Numbered from the stretch's first letter, positions 43,401-51,400 are shown. The stretch is 64,000 nt of DNA from Chloroflexota bacterium (GCA_004295045.1 SHND01000013.1:3073-67072), one strand, 5' to 3'. The notes: a model not told the origin generated them from the letters alone. Program-made: numbers and translations.

Positions 43401-44471
43401 GGACAGTTGAAACATAACAACCTGAAAGCGATTGCCACACTTACTGCGGCTTTGAATGACGAAAATGCTGACGTGCAATTGAAAGCGGCTCGTGGCTTGG
43501 GGAATCTGCCACAAATGAATCGAGAAGTAGTATCGGCACTTGTAGATAGGATAGGGGACAAAAGGATTGATGTGCATTGGGCAAGAGAATTTCCACCAGC
43601 AGTACGAGAAAGAAGTGATCTACGTTGGGGAATAGCAAGATCGCTGGGAAAACTTGCAAGCAAAGAACCCGAAATCTTGGCAGAATTGATCGAACTCAAC
43701 GATCCTGCCCCAGAACTATGGGAGCAATTTTGGAGTGGTTTCGCTGAGGGGAATACTCCTATCTTCACTTCCATGCTGCTTAGATTATTGAATAACCCAA
43801 ACTCAGAGATTGGCGCGCGTCGTGTGTCCGCATCAAGATTTCATGGCCTGCGACAAGTGACTCCCGAAATCGTACAAAGTTTGGCTATGGCATTGCAGGA
43901 TAACGATGTCGAACTCCGCCAAAGTGCGATTGGGTCATTAAAGTATTTGTCAGACAGTGAGTCGGGCTATAAATCCTTCTTTTTGGAACCGCTCAAATTC
44001 ACAACGCCTGAAGTCGTAAATGCAGTATTAAAATCGTTAAGCGATAACGACGCAGAAGTGCGAAGTGATGCTGTTTATTTGGTAGGACGCATGGAAAGTG
44101 TAATTCCGAATGCAGTTTCGCTGGTCATCAACGCGATGGATGATCCAGTCATCGAAGTTCGGCAGGAAGCGTCATCTGTGTTGGGACGGTTGAGAACCGT
44201 CACTCCAAAGCTAATAATGACGTTACTGAAGGCGTTGAATGACGAAGATGAAGAGGTGAAGGGCAACTCTGCACGAGGATTGGCAGAGCTCGACTATGAA
44301 GAACGTCAGTGGATTGGTTTTGATACATCACAAGGCATTCAAGTTGCAGATACCTTGCGCGCAAGCCTGGACGCAACAAGCGAGCCGGAGATATACGGAT
44401 CGCTCTGGGGTGCGCTCTGGGTTGTCACCGCAACGCTTTCAACAACAAACCAAAAACCAACAATCGTTTGA
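40449..44471 (+). CDS. Large NACHT-type STAND NTPase with HEAT-repeat sensor (bNACHT-like)
   Basis: 1340 residues. A basic N terminus is followed by a short repeat VKGDVVGRDKKVQGDEINAG (about 28-47), typical of bacterial NACHT proteins and often the oligomerisation/effector-linked region. NACHT NTPase: Walker A LLGEPGAGKTTI (about 160-171), Walker B ALILLDGLDEV (about 253-263), then IIVTSRGSSYG, then winged-helix region. From about residue 690 to the end run HEAT repeats (VQGIAAAKLS; VQLKAARGLGNL; VRSDAVYLVGRM; VKGNSARGLAEL). The plan equals that of Avs/bNACHT defence proteins: C-terminal sensor of a phage product, NTPase oligomerisation, N-terminal effector. No nuclease or TIR domain is visible, so the effector is unclear. 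Confidence 0.9.
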   Translation: MSKKTSKPQNRKKKKTRGVTIRGRARVRVKGDVVGRDKKVQGDEINAGGDANVVKVGAGATMGDIIFDGKRKPKPEELAAAQRAYLEFVIRANQDVKPPSVIDAQNRVTLQLDEIYVPVTITFKELRAETDKKDKRDKSQEEPPKRIELAQSVRDSPRAVLLGEPGAGKTTILRYLPLHFAKTLREHPDYSVNVQDREADFGAARLPIFIRLATFASAKRTLREYVLEAFSDVSAPKETVKQVLAEALSQGKALILLDGLDEVLDNRAYVVDQIESFDAGLQGRNQIIVTSRGSSYGRALGGAFKAFDLNELEPEQIAKFLMYWNLAIEKKRIQENGETFQTEQEYEQAVKERAQEQFTKIAEKIDTNLGAQNLAKNPLTLRMLAETYRWSGDLPNRRVDLYNLIVKQSLEFWEVEVASVPEGKNVSYDEAIDLLGPLAYWMHSEKESPSETEIKDQLKRALKANPDRITPTESIAKSIDNFWTRAKERTGLFVQDTPSHYRFVHATFREYFAGLYLVQDRAQAAQRIYAHRHQPRWEEPILLGFAHASTDDPKFASDLIRTAILAEGEESARLGFESGRYEDMLHRDLLFATKCVRDCVGLDVYLLEQIFGQLSAIYGDTDESSKFPIHERIDAVLRSLRGSEASRVATRFSLKTEIDDEFVFREAVSGRFWILKEWGIGEHRIKTILLHALKDQDAEIRRRAVSSLAGFPNLTPDIIAAFVAALHDEDDRVQGIAAAKLSHGSVPPDSVAELTRLALEWNGIASDEAAARLKNSKGEHPEVTALLIAALQSGDSSVQSRAVYVAEQIGQPIPELVSALLALLQQKEWLQTQLVRWIQSPDRLGTLTKSQLADDFLNIMEETTKERIEIAEIEDILCKRGYRGIDVNYLIANLHGWIAAHNSLRRGVVTTLGKMAYSTPEVINALVTELQRPTLDDFSRLRIAESLAFLGNAGDELVECLTNIYEKIPPKPYSWEREHAIELLGQLKHNNLKAIATLTAALNDENADVQLKAARGLGNLPQMNREVVSALVDRIGDKRIDVHWAREFPPAVRERSDLRWGIARSLGKLASKEPEILAELIELNDPAPELWEQFWSGFAEGNTPIFTSMLLRLLNNPNSEIGARRVSASRFHGLRQVTPEIVQSLAMALQDNDVELRQSAIGSLKYLSDSESGYKSFFLEPLKFTTPEVVNAVLKSLSDNDAEVRSDAVYLVGRMESVIPNAVSLVINAMDDPVIEVRQEASSVLGRLRTVTPKLIMTLLKALNDEDEEVKGNSARGLAELDYEERQWIGFDTSQGIQVADTLRASLDATSEPEIYGSLWGALWVVTATLSTTNQKPTIV

Positions 44472-44527
44472 CCCATCGCCCATCATTAGTTAAAATTAGC
44501 CAACCTTGTTCGATTGTGAGGAATGCC

Positions 44528-44908
44528 ATGCCCAAGACCCAGCCCACGATCCGCGTCGTCACCGCCACGCAAGCGAAAAACAATTTTGGCGCGATCATCA
44601 AATCCGCGTACGCGTCCGACGAACATCTCATCGTCGAGAAAAGCGGCATCCCCGTCGTCGCCATTATTCCGATGGCGGATTATCAACAACTGGTTGGCAA
44701 CGCAACTGCACCGACAGGCGTAGCCGAACGCGTGGCAGCGGAACAAAAACGCGCAGAGGCGGGACGGCGATTAAAAGAGGTGATGGATCGCGTACACGCG
44801 CGGATGCCCGATATTCCTCCTGAAGAAGAAGAAGAAGTGGAGCGCATGATTCAGCGCGAAGTGGATGCGGTGCGACGCGCCCGCGCACGCAAGAAAAAGC
44901 GAAAATGA
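44528..44908 (+). CDS. Phd/YefM-like antitoxin-type protein with long charged tail
   Basis: 126 residues from ATG 44528 with GAGG upstream (frame to 44468 lacks support). Residues 8-55 match the Phd/YefM fold: VVTATQAKNNFGAIIKSAY, then HLIVEKSGIPVVAIIPMADY. The second half is unusually long and highly charged (RRLKEVMDRVHARM, then EEEEEVERMIQREVD, then RARARKKKRK). No Doc, RelE or VapC-type toxin lies next to it; the following gene is a different type. Could be an orphan antitoxin or pair with the next gene. Confidence 0.8.
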   Translation: MPKTQPTIRVVTATQAKNNFGAIIKSAYASDEHLIVEKSGIPVVAIIPMADYQQLVGNATAPTGVAERVAAEQKRAEAGRRLKEVMDRVHARMPDIPPEEEEEVERMIQREVDAVRRARARKKKRK

Positions 44909-44926
44909 TTGCAAAACTTTTTCGGT

Positions 44927-45235
44927 ATGAAAACACTCGTTGATTATCAAGGGCGGCGCATACGCTTAATCGCCGAGCGGTTGCAGCATATTCTCCAACA
45001 TCCCGAAATGGCAAACATGGAGCAGGAGTTGGAGCAGACTTTGTCGAATCCCGAACGCGTCGTACAATCGAATAGCGATGAGACTGCGCGATTGTATTAT
45101 CGCTTCCAGACAGGGACACAATTTGGAGACAAATGGCTGTGTGTCGTAGTCAAGTACACCGATGAACCGTTTGTGTTGACTGCCTACTTGACGGACGCAA
45201 TTAAGAGAGGAGCTGAACTATGGCGCAAAAAGTAA
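44927..45235 (+). CDS. BECR/DUF4258-like small nuclease-type protein (putative toxin)
   Basis: 102 residues from ATG 44927. Pattern RLIAERLQHILQHPEM, then ELEQTLSNPERVVQS, then LYYRFQTGTQFGDKWLCVVV and YLTDAIKRGAELW. This 'H-I...P-E...L..T..P..V..S.....YY' outline is that of small BECR-fold (RelE/barnase-EndoU-colicin-like) proteins found as toxins or tailed onto polymorphic toxins. It overlaps the DUF2283 gene by 16 bp, as toxins and antitoxins do. Family call is tentative. Confidence 0.65.
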   Translation: MKTLVDYQGRRIRLIAERLQHILQHPEMANMEQELEQTLSNPERVVQSNSDETARLYYRFQTGTQFGDKWLCVVVKYTDEPFVLTAYLTDAIKRGAELWRKK

Positions 45236-45423
45236 AGATTTGGTATGACGCAGAGGGAGACTTTATTGAAGTTCTCTTTTCTGACAAAGCAGGATATATG
45301 CGCGAGACGGAAAATGATGCAGTCATGGAACGCGTTGATGAGCAAGGCAATATTCTGGGCTTTTCTGTAATGCATGTGAGCGAACTCAAAAAGCAAAAAC
45401 CGTTGGTTGCAGAACTCGCCTGA
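45220..45423 (+). CDS. DUF2283 small protein (putative antitoxin)
   Basis: 67 residues. Starts VKIWYDAEGDFIEVLFSD and ends with MERVDEQGNILGFSVMHVSE, the characteristic DUF2283 pattern of beta strands around 'Y-D-x-x-x-D-x-x-x-I'. These proteins occur as the second member of small two-gene modules with DUF4258/BECR-like partners. Its 5' end overlaps the nuclease-type gene. The stop overlaps the start of the MOSC gene (TGATGA). A second DUF2283 module with a different partner lies at 59917-60399. Confidence 0.85.
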   Translation: MAQKVKIWYDAEGDFIEVLFSDKAGYMRETENDAVMERVDEQGNILGFSVMHVSELKKQKPLVAELA

Positions 45424-46148
45424 TGAACCACTCCCTCGCTATCATCAAACAAATTTATCTCTATCCCGTCAAATCCATGCGCGGGGTCGCGCTTCAGGAA
45501 GCGGACTTGTCACTGAATGGGTTTGTCGGAGACCGACGCTATGCGTTCGTGCAGCAGGAACTTGCGGGAACGGATGGTTTTCCGTGGATGACGGGACGCG
45601 AAAAACCGAAAATGATTCTGTACGCGCCGCGCTTGGTGCGAGAACCAACGACGGATGATTGGGACGTGCCGATTGTGGTGCAAACGCCCGACGGCGAGGA
45701 ATATGACGTGAACGATCCGCATTTGTGTACGCATATCGCGCAGCTGTGCGGACATCCCGTTTTCTTGTTCAAAACCAAACGCGGCAACTTTGATTCGCAG
45801 CACGTTTCGCTTTTCAGTCTCGCGTCACTGCGCGATTTGGAGATCGAAAGCCAAAGCGCGATTGACCATCGCCAATTTCGCGCGAATCTGTACATCGAAC
45901 CGATGGGCGAGCCGTTCGTTGAGGATGAATGGGTCGGGCACGTGCTGCAAATCGGCGCCCACGCGCGCGTCGGCGTCACGAAAAAAGATACGCGCTGCAT
46001 GATGATCAATCTCGATCCCGCAACCGCAAAACAAAATCCCGCCGTGCTGCGAACGGTCGCGCGCCTTCATGATGAATGCGTGGGGATTTATGCGAATGTG
46101 ATTGTGCCGGGCGTCGTGCGCGTGGGCGACAAAATTGAGTTGGTTTGA
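45423..46148 (+). CDS. MOSC-domain protein (molybdenum-cofactor sulfur-carrier type)
   Basis: 241 residues. N-terminal MOSC_N beta barrel (IYLYPVKSMRGVALQEADLS; GFVGDRRYAFV), followed by a MOSC domain with FRANLYIEPMGEPFVEDEW, VGVTKKDTRCMMINLDP (the family's single conserved Cys) and PGVVRVGDKIEL. Resembles YcbX/mARC-type or MOSC-only proteins binding molybdopterin in detoxifying N-hydroxylated compounds. ATG overlaps the stop of the DUF2283 gene, but a functional link is unlikely. A strong terminator follows. Confidence 0.92.
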   Translation: MNHSLAIIKQIYLYPVKSMRGVALQEADLSLNGFVGDRRYAFVQQELAGTDGFPWMTGREKPKMILYAPRLVREPTTDDWDVPIVVQTPDGEEYDVNDPHLCTHIAQLCGHPVFLFKTKRGNFDSQHVSLFSLASLRDLEIESQSAIDHRQFRANLYIEPMGEPFVEDEWVGHVLQIGAHARVGVTKKDTRCMMINLDPATAKQNPAVLRTVARLHDECVGIYANVIVPGVVRVGDKIELV

Positions 46149-46167
46149 AAAAATGGGTAGAAACGAA

Positions 46168-46215
46168 TTCGGGTAGATGCGGAACCTGGTTCCGCATCTA
46201 CCCGAAATTTTTTTT
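46168..46215 (+). terminator. Intrinsic terminator of the MOSC gene
   Basis: Perfect inverted repeat TTCGGGTAGATGCGGAACC (46168-46186) / complement 46188-46206, then an eight-T run (46208-46215). It runs into the end of the convergent rfbB gene. Confidence 0.9.
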
Positions 46216-47245
46216 ACACCATTATCGCTTCGCTCGTCCTCAATCTCTCTCCATATTGCCTTTCGTAATATTCGCGATATTCTCCGCTTTTGATTTTTTG
46301 CCACCACCACGCGTTGTTCCCGTACCAACGAATCGTTTCCGTCAACGCCTGTTCAAACGAATGTCGCGGCTGCCAGCCGAGCGCGCGCATTTTTTCGATG
46401 TCGAGCGAATAGCGGCGGTCGTGCCCCGAACGGTCTGTCACGCGGCGCACGAGTTCGGGCGATTTATCGAGCGTGTCCAAAATAATTTTCACCACTTCGA
46501 CATTGTGTCGTTCGTTGTCGCCGCCGACATTGTACGCTTCGCCAATTTTTCCGCGATGTAAAACTACATCCACCGCCTCGCAGTGATCGGTCACGTACAA
46601 CCAATCGCGCACTTGTTTGCCATCGCCGTAGAGCGGCAGCGGTTCGTTTTCCAATGCGTTCGTGATAAAAAGCGGCACCACTTTTTCGGGATATTGATAC
46701 GGACCAATGGTGTTGGACGCGCGCGTTATCGTCGTGGGAACGTGATGTGTCACATGATACGCATTCACCATCAGGTCGCCGCTGGCTTTTGCCGCCGCGT
46801 ACGGCGAACGCGGAATCAGTGGGTCGGCTTCTTTGGCAGGTTTATCCACCCAACCGTACACCTCATCGGTGCTGATTTGATGATAGCGTTCGAGTCCGAA
46901 TTGTTTTGCCGCTTCGAGCAAGACGAACGTTCCAAACACATTCGTTTTCAAAAACGCATCCGCGTCGAGAATTGAACGATCTACGTGCGTCTCGGCGGCA
47001 AAATTTACAATTGTATCAATGCGGTGCTGACGAATCGCGTCGTGTACTGCGTCCGCGTCACAGATGTCGCCTTGCACGAACGCGTAACGCGAATCTGCTG
47101 CCACATCGCGCAAATTATCCAGGTTGCCCGCGTAGGTAAGTTTGTCAAAAACGACGATGTTGTAGTGCGAATGATGCTGCAGCATGTAGCGCACAAAATT
47201 TGAGCCAATAAATCCGGCGCCGCCGGTGACAAGCAAGTTTTTCAT
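46214..47245 (-). CDS. rfbB: dTDP-glucose 4,6-dehydratase
   Basis: 343 residues, short-chain dehydrogenase fold: NLLVTGGAGFIGSNFVRYM (NAD loop), FAAETHVDRSI, catalytic Thr-Asp-Glu in QISTDEVYGW, and YAAAKASGDLMV (Tyr-x3-Lys). Makes dTDP-4-keto-6-deoxyglucose, the second step after RfbA on the way to dTDP-rhamnose and related sugars. Lies two genes downstream of rfbA; RfbC and RfbD are not in the window. The last gene of the exopolysaccharide locus on the minus strand. Confidence 0.95.
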   Translation of the reverse strand: MKNLLVTGGAGFIGSNFVRYMLQHHSHYNIVVFDKLTYAGNLDNLRDVAADSRYAFVQGDICDADAVHDAIRQHRIDTIVNFAAETHVDRSILDADAFLKTNVFGTFVLLEAAKQFGLERYHQISTDEVYGWVDKPAKEADPLIPRSPYAAAKASGDLMVNAYHVTHHVPTTITRASNTIGPYQYPEKVVPLFITNALENEPLPLYGDGKQVRDWLYVTDHCEAVDVVLHRGKIGEAYNVGGDNERHNVEVVKIILDTLDKSPELVRRVTDRSGHDRRYSLDIEKMRALGWQPRHSFEQALTETIRWYGNNAWWWQKIKSGEYREYYERQYGERLRTSEAIMV

Positions 47246-47297
47246 TTTTGAAAACAGATTACAGATAGCAAGTCGAGTTTCTATCTGCGCTCTGTGT

Positions 47298-47543
47298 TTA
47301 CATCAGTTTGCCGCGCTGCGCGGTGGCGTCATTGCGCAAATCCATGATGTCATCCCCCGTGAGCTGATACGTTTCGCGTTCTCCCGCGCGCCCGCCGGTT
47401 TGGATGACGCCTTGCAAAACGAATCCGTCGTTGGTCTCGATGATCCGCGCTTCGCCCAAGTTATGCCGGTCCATGTACCGCCCGATCACACGCAAGATTT
47501 CCGAATAGCTCAGTTCGTGTCCATCAATTGTGGGACGATTCAC
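47298..47543 (-). CDS. Small unknown protein, paralogue of its neighbour
   Basis: 81 residues. Pattern SYSEILRVIGRYMDRHNLGEA, then RIIETNDGFVLQGVIQ and YQLTGDDIMDLRND. The same layout (helix 'Y-x-E-I-x-x-V-I-G-x-x', strand 'E-x-x-D-G-x-V-x-x-G', and 'L-x-x-x-D-I/L') is found in the next gene upstream, so the pair arose by duplication. No family known to me. It lies between rfbB and rfbA in the same direction. Confidence 0.7.
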   Translation of the reverse strand: MNRPTIDGHELSYSEILRVIGRYMDRHNLGEARIIETNDGFVLQGVIQTGGRAGERETYQLTGDDIMDLRNDATAQRGKLM

Positions 47544-47555
47544 AGCAATTGCTCC

Positions 47556-47789
47556 TCAACGCGTAAAGAGTCCGCGTTTGCCGCCGCTCATTTTTTCCAA
47601 GTCTTGGCTCGAAAGCACAAAAGTCTCTTGCGCGCGGCGGATGGTCTCGCGTCCTTCGTACACCACTGACCCCGCAACGATGATGCCGTCTTCAAATTCC
47701 ATCACGCACACATCGTGCAATTTTTTTTCGGCGATGAATTTGCCCAGCACGGCAAAAATTTCAGGATAGTTGAGATTTGATTGAGCCAT
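47556..47789 (-). CDS. Small unknown protein, paralogue of its neighbour
   Basis: 77 residues: LNYPEIFAVLGKFIAEKKLHD, then CVMEFEDGIIVAGSVVYEG and FVLSSQDLEKM. Same plan as the 47298 gene, 12 bp away. Cytosolic and acidic/neutral, no catalytic motif. A tandem-repeat tract begins immediately upstream of its start (47807). Confidence 0.7.
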   Translation of the reverse strand: MAQSNLNYPEIFAVLGKFIAEKKLHDVCVMEFEDGIIVAGSVVYEGRETIRRAQETFVLSSQDLEKMSGGKRGLFTR

Positions 47790-47806
47790 GTTGAACCGGT
47801 GATGCT

Positions 47807-48025
47807 GTTAAATGCCGACGTTGGAAATAGTCGCGGGCGACTTGGTCCTCTGTTGTTAAATGCCGACGTTGGAATAGTCGCGGGCGACTTGGTCCTCTGT
47901 TGTTAAATGCCGACGTTGGAAATAGTCGCGGGCGACTTGGTCCTCTGTTGTTAAATGCCGACGTTGGAAATAGTCGCGGGCGACTTGGTCCTCTGTTGTT
48001 AAATACCGACGTTGGAATAGTCGCC
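47807..48025. repeat. Tandem repeat, four full 47/48-bp units plus the rfbA 3' end
   Basis: Units start at 47807, 47855, 47902, 47950 and 47998; the unit starts GTTAAATGCCGACGTTGG and ends in CTTGGTCCTCTGTT. Units are 48, 47, 48 and 48 bp, differing by one A in the GGAAATAG/GGAATAG segment; the fifth is partial and contains the real rfbA stop. Each unit therefore carries a copy of the last codons of rfbA (DYSNVGI-stop). Confidence 0.95.
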
Positions 48026-49063
48026 CAGCATAAAACGAATCGTTTGGGCATGTCCATCGGCGCGTTGAATGTGGACATTGCGTCCGATGAGGGAATCGGC
48101 GACCCGCGTATGCAAATCTTCCAGGTGGCTGTTTTCCAGAACAATGCTGTGTTCGATTTCGCAATTGCGCACGGTGCAATCGTGATGAATCGAAGTATAG
48201 GGACCGACAAATGCATCCTGGACCAGCGTGCGCTTGCCAATGATCGCAGGTCCGCGAATTTTGGAATTGATCACGCGCGCCCCTTCTTCCAAAATAACGC
48301 GCCCTTCCAAAACAGAATTTTCGAGCGTGCCGTGATTTTGCGCTTGCATCACCTCCAACACCAGCCGATTCGCTTCCAGCATATCGCCGATGCGTCCCGT
48401 GTCTACCCACGCGTCGGTGAGGTTATGCGCCCGCACATTCAAGCCCTTGTCCACCAAATATTGAATTGTGTCGGTGATTTCAAGTTCGCCGCGCGCAGAG
48501 GGTTTGATATTGTTCACGGCGTCAAACACCGCCGGTCCGAACATGTAAATTCCAATCACCGCATACGGCGAAATAAATTGCTTTGGTTTCTCGACAACTT
48601 TTTGAACGCGTCCATCTCCATTCATCACCGCGACGCCCATCGAACTGGGGTCCTGCATTTCATACAAAATAATTTGCGCGTCCATCGCTTCCTTGCGGAA
48701 CGCGTCCACTTGCGCCACGATTCCGCCGCGAATGAAATTGTCGCCAAGAAAGAGGATGAATGGATCGCCGCCGAGAAACTCTTGCGCGATCTTGATGCCA
48801 TGCGCGATACCGAGCGGCTGCGCTTGCGGAATATAGGTGATGCGCGCGCCGAATTGCGAGCCATCCCCCACCTCGTGCTGCACCTGATCTCCCGTTTCCG
48901 GCGAGATCACGATGCCGATTTCGGTCACGCCCGCTTCAACCAAATCTTCGAGCGCGTAAAACAAAACAGGTTTATTGGCAACCGGAACGAGCTGCTTGGC
49001 GCCCGTGTACGTCAGGGGGCGCAAGCGTGTTCCTTTTCCGCCGGAGAGGACCAACCCCTTCAT
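47999..49063 (-). CDS. rfbA: Glucose-1-phosphate thymidylyltransferase, long form
   Basis: 354 residues. Nucleotidyltransferase domain: KGLVLSGGKGTRLRPLTYTG (NTP loop), LGDNFIRGG, VVEKPKQFISPYAVIGIYMF. The C-terminal third is a left-handed beta-helix of hexapeptide type (NSVLEGRVILEEGARVINS; GPAIIGKRTLVQD), which makes this the 'long' RmlA2-like variant. Makes dTDP-glucose. The extreme 3' end is the seed of the tandem repeat; the protein ends FMLGDYSNVGI. First gene of a run to rfbB. Confidence 0.94.
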   Translation of the reverse strand: MKGLVLSGGKGTRLRPLTYTGAKQLVPVANKPVLFYALEDLVEAGVTEIGIVISPETGDQVQHEVGDGSQFGARITYIPQAQPLGIAHGIKIAQEFLGGDPFILFLGDNFIRGGIVAQVDAFRKEAMDAQIILYEMQDPSSMGVAVMNGDGRVQKVVEKPKQFISPYAVIGIYMFGPAVFDAVNNIKPSARGELEITDTIQYLVDKGLNVRAHNLTDAWVDTGRIGDMLEANRLVLEVMQAQNHGTLENSVLEGRVILEEGARVINSKIRGPAIIGKRTLVQDAFVGPYTSIHHDCTVRNCEIEHSIVLENSHLEDLHTRVADSLIGRNVHIQRADGHAQTIRFMLGDYSNVGI

Positions 49064-49078
49064 TGAAATTAGAATAGG

Positions 49079-49133
49079 AAACAGGAAAACACGGAAACAG
49101 GTATTCAGGTTACATGTCTACGCGTTTTCCTGT
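49079..49133. repeat. Degenerate GGAAACAGG-type repeat between BY-kinase and rfbA
   Basis: GGAAACAGG occurs twice with GGAAAACACGG between, followed by the complementary TTTTCCTGT. Same style as 8274-8325. Confidence 0.55.
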
Positions 49134-49805
49134 CTACGAATTTCCCTCCGCGTAATAATAACTTGCGCCGCTTTCCGCTTTGACATTATTCAGCACCGCG
49201 CCGATGACGCGCGCATTGATTTTTTCCAATTGACTTTGCGCCTTGCGCGCGTTTTCGCGTTTTGTTTTTCCCGCGCTGATGACGAGCAGCACGCCATCCA
49301 CTTTGGACGATAACACCGCCGCGTCAGTGACGACGAGCACGGGCGGCGCGTCAAACAGCACCATATCTGTACGTTCGAGCAGCGCGGTGAGAATTTCACT
49401 CATGCGTTTCGAGCCGAGAATTTCGGCGGGGTTCGGCGGCTGCTGTCCACTCGTCAAGACTTGGAGATTAGCAACCGTTGTTTCTTGGAGCGGCGGATTT
49501 GCCAGCGCGGCATCGTCCCGCACCATGTCGGTGAGACCCGCGTTATTTTTCAAACCAAAGATTTGGTGCAGCGTTGGACGCCGCAAATCCGCATCCACGA
49601 GAATGACGCGTTTGCCGCTCTGGGCGATGGTCACAGCTAAATTCGCCAGCGTCGTGCTTTTGCCTTCTTCCGCGCCGGCAGAGGTGACGAGAAGTGAGCG
49701 CAGTGATTTATCGAGATTCGAAAATTCCAAATTCGTGCGCAAGGTGCGGTACGCTTCGGCGATGGGCGAGCGCGGATTGGAAATGGTAATGAGAGTGTTA
49801 GACAT
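49134..49805 (-). CDS. BY-type tyrosine kinase (CpsD/CapB-like)
   Basis: 223 residues. Walker A LLVTSAGAEEGKSTTLANLA, Walker A' VILVDADLRRPTLH and Walker B MVLFDAPPVLVVTDA. The C terminus carries a short tyrosine cluster (SYYYAEGNS) as phosphorylation target. Controls polymerisation and export of exopolysaccharide together with Wzz-like partner. The stop/start distance to the Wzz-like gene is zero (49805/49806), so both are coupled. Confidence 0.93.
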   Translation of the reverse strand: MSNTLITISNPRSPIAEAYRTLRTNLEFSNLDKSLRSLLVTSAGAEEGKSTTLANLAVTIAQSGKRVILVDADLRRPTLHQIFGLKNNAGLTDMVRDDAALANPPLQETTVANLQVLTSGQQPPNPAEILGSKRMSEILTALLERTDMVLFDAPPVLVVTDAAVLSSKVDGVLLVISAGKTKRENARKAQSQLEKINARVIGAVLNNVKAESGASYYYAEGNS

Positions 49806-50525
49806 TTAGGCGCTCTGTGTCGAAGGTTGCTTCACCGATGTTGTTTGTTTCGCCGCCGCGTCTTTGCCGCTGATGATTGGAATAGTACCGAGTACGGTCA
49901 GATTCAGCGCGCGTTCAATGTCTTCGGGCTTGCGAATGTAACCGGACTGGAAATACTCGAGCACAAAAATCGCAATGATGCCCGCGAGCGCGCCGAGAAT
50001 CGCGCCCGCAACCACATTGATCGTCGTCTTGGGCGAAAATTTTTCGGGCGGCGTCGCGTTGTCGAGCAGATTGACGAGGATGCGGTCATTTTGGTCCACC
50101 TGCAAATTTTCTTGTTGATGCAAAATCACAAAATTTTCCGCGAGCGTTTGTGCCATGCTTTGCACCATGTCAATGTTCGCATCTTTGACGGCGACGTCGA
50201 GCGTAAAGCGGTCTTCATTCGCGCTCACTTCCACCTCACCGCGAAATTTTTCGGCGGGAATATCGAGCTGCAATTGATCAACCACTTGCTGCGAAATCGT
50301 CTTTGTACGCATCTGTTCGCCGTACAACCGCAGCAAATTTTTAATCGCCAAACTCTGTCCGTAATCCGAAGGGCGCGACGGCACTGCGCTCAACGTAATG
50401 GTCGAGCGATAAATCGGCGTTTGCAGCCGACTGAACAGCAGTGCGCCCAATGCGCCAACAATCGCGCACACAACGACAATCCAGCCCCGTCGAATCAGGA
50501 CGCGTCCATATTCTCGTAAATCCAT
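49806..50525 (-). CDS. Wzz/YveK-type chain-length determinant, modulator of the BY-kinase
   Basis: 239 residues. Two membrane helices (about 14-33: IVVVCAIVGALGALLF; about 190-212: AGAILGALAGIIAIFVLEYF) flank an extracytoplasmic domain, followed by a short cytosolic tail with PEDIERALNLTVLGTIPII that can activate the kinase encoded next. PATTER of Wzz: LREYGRVLIRRGW at the N terminus. Confidence 0.92.
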   Translation of the reverse strand: MDLREYGRVLIRRGWIVVVCAIVGALGALLFSRLQTPIYRSTITLSAVPSRPSDYGQSLAIKNLLRLYGEQMRTKTISQQVVDQLQLDIPAEKFRGEVEVSANEDRFTLDVAVKDANIDMVQSMAQTLAENFVILHQQENLQVDQNDRILVNLLDNATPPEKFSPKTTINVVAGAILGALAGIIAIFVLEYFQSGYIRKPEDIERALNLTVLGTIPIISGKDAAAKQTTSVKQPSTQSA

Positions 50526-50597
50526 AATTCATAACTCCTCTTGCGAGTTATCCTAGAGACTTGCTACTAAAACGCAAATATCTTAGCACAAGTTCCC

Positions 50598-51275
50598 TCA
50601 TTTTCCTTTATCGGGAATTTCACCCAAAACCTGTACGCCCATCTTTTCAATGTCCCGCGCGCCGCGCACGCTGTCGTCGAGATAATCTAAAATAAAAATC
50701 AAAACGACGCCGATGAGAAAGGCAATGAGCGCGCGCAGCGGCAGGTCGAGTCGTTCGCGCAAGCCGGGCGTCACCGCCGAAACATCGGGTCCGTCAATGA
50801 TTGTGACGGTCGCGCCCTGCGAACCGAGCTGCGCGAAATATTTGGCGTTCTGCGTTTCGAGTGTTTTCGCCGCCGCGTCCGCGATCTGTTTTGCCTGCGT
50901 CGGATCACTCCACGCAATGGTCATGGACATGATGCGGCGTTGTTTTTCCACCGCACCTGAAATGTTATTTTTGGAAATTTTCAGCGCGGGATCGGCGAGC
51001 GCGGCGTTGACATCGTTCGCGAACATTTGACTCTTGAGAATCTCAACAAAATCATCGCGGATGTATTCGGATGCTTGATACGCGCCCAGAATGGGGTCTT
51101 GCCCCGTGACGTTTGGATCGGCGTTCACACCAATCGTAAAACGCAACGTCGCCAGATACGTGGGCGGCGGTGCTTGATAGGTGAGAATCGAAAATAATAC
51201 AGTCAGTACTGTGAGAATTACGGGGATGTACCAACGGGCGCGGAAAATACGCCAGTATTCGCGAATGTCTGTCAT
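50598..51275 (-). CDS. Second Wzz-type chain-length determinant
   Basis: 225 residues, same plan: IREYWRIFRARWYIPVILTV (N-terminal helix), extracytoplasmic domain, second helix LIAFLIGVVLIFILDYLDD, then ARDIEKMGVQVLGEIPDKG. Distant paralogue of the gene 72 bp downstream. Two Wzz-like proteins with one kinase suggest either two polymers or a mixed complex (inference). Confidence 0.92.
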   Translation of the reverse strand: MTDIREYWRIFRARWYIPVILTVLTVLFSILTYQAPPPTYLATLRFTIGVNADPNVTGQDPILGAYQASEYIRDDFVEILKSQMFANDVNAALADPALKISKNNISGAVEKQRRIMSMTIAWSDPTQAKQIADAAAKTLETQNAKYFAQLGSQGATVTIIDGPDVSAVTPGLRERLDLPLRALIAFLIGVVLIFILDYLDDSVRGARDIEKMGVQVLGEIPDKGK

Positions 51276-51400
51276 GGAGAACTATATCTTGCGAGTATAA
51301 ACGCGAGTGAGAGGAAAGCAAAACGCACGCCAATGCTCGGCAAAGGATTGAGAGTCAAGCTCGAACGTCGTCCAAACGGCACCGGAAAGCTGCTTGCTCG

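Noticed and set aside
47807..48025. Possible CRISPR array (regular repeats of about 48 bp)
   Set aside because: Units are head-to-tail with no spacers between them, contain the rfbA stop codon, and no cas genes are nearby.
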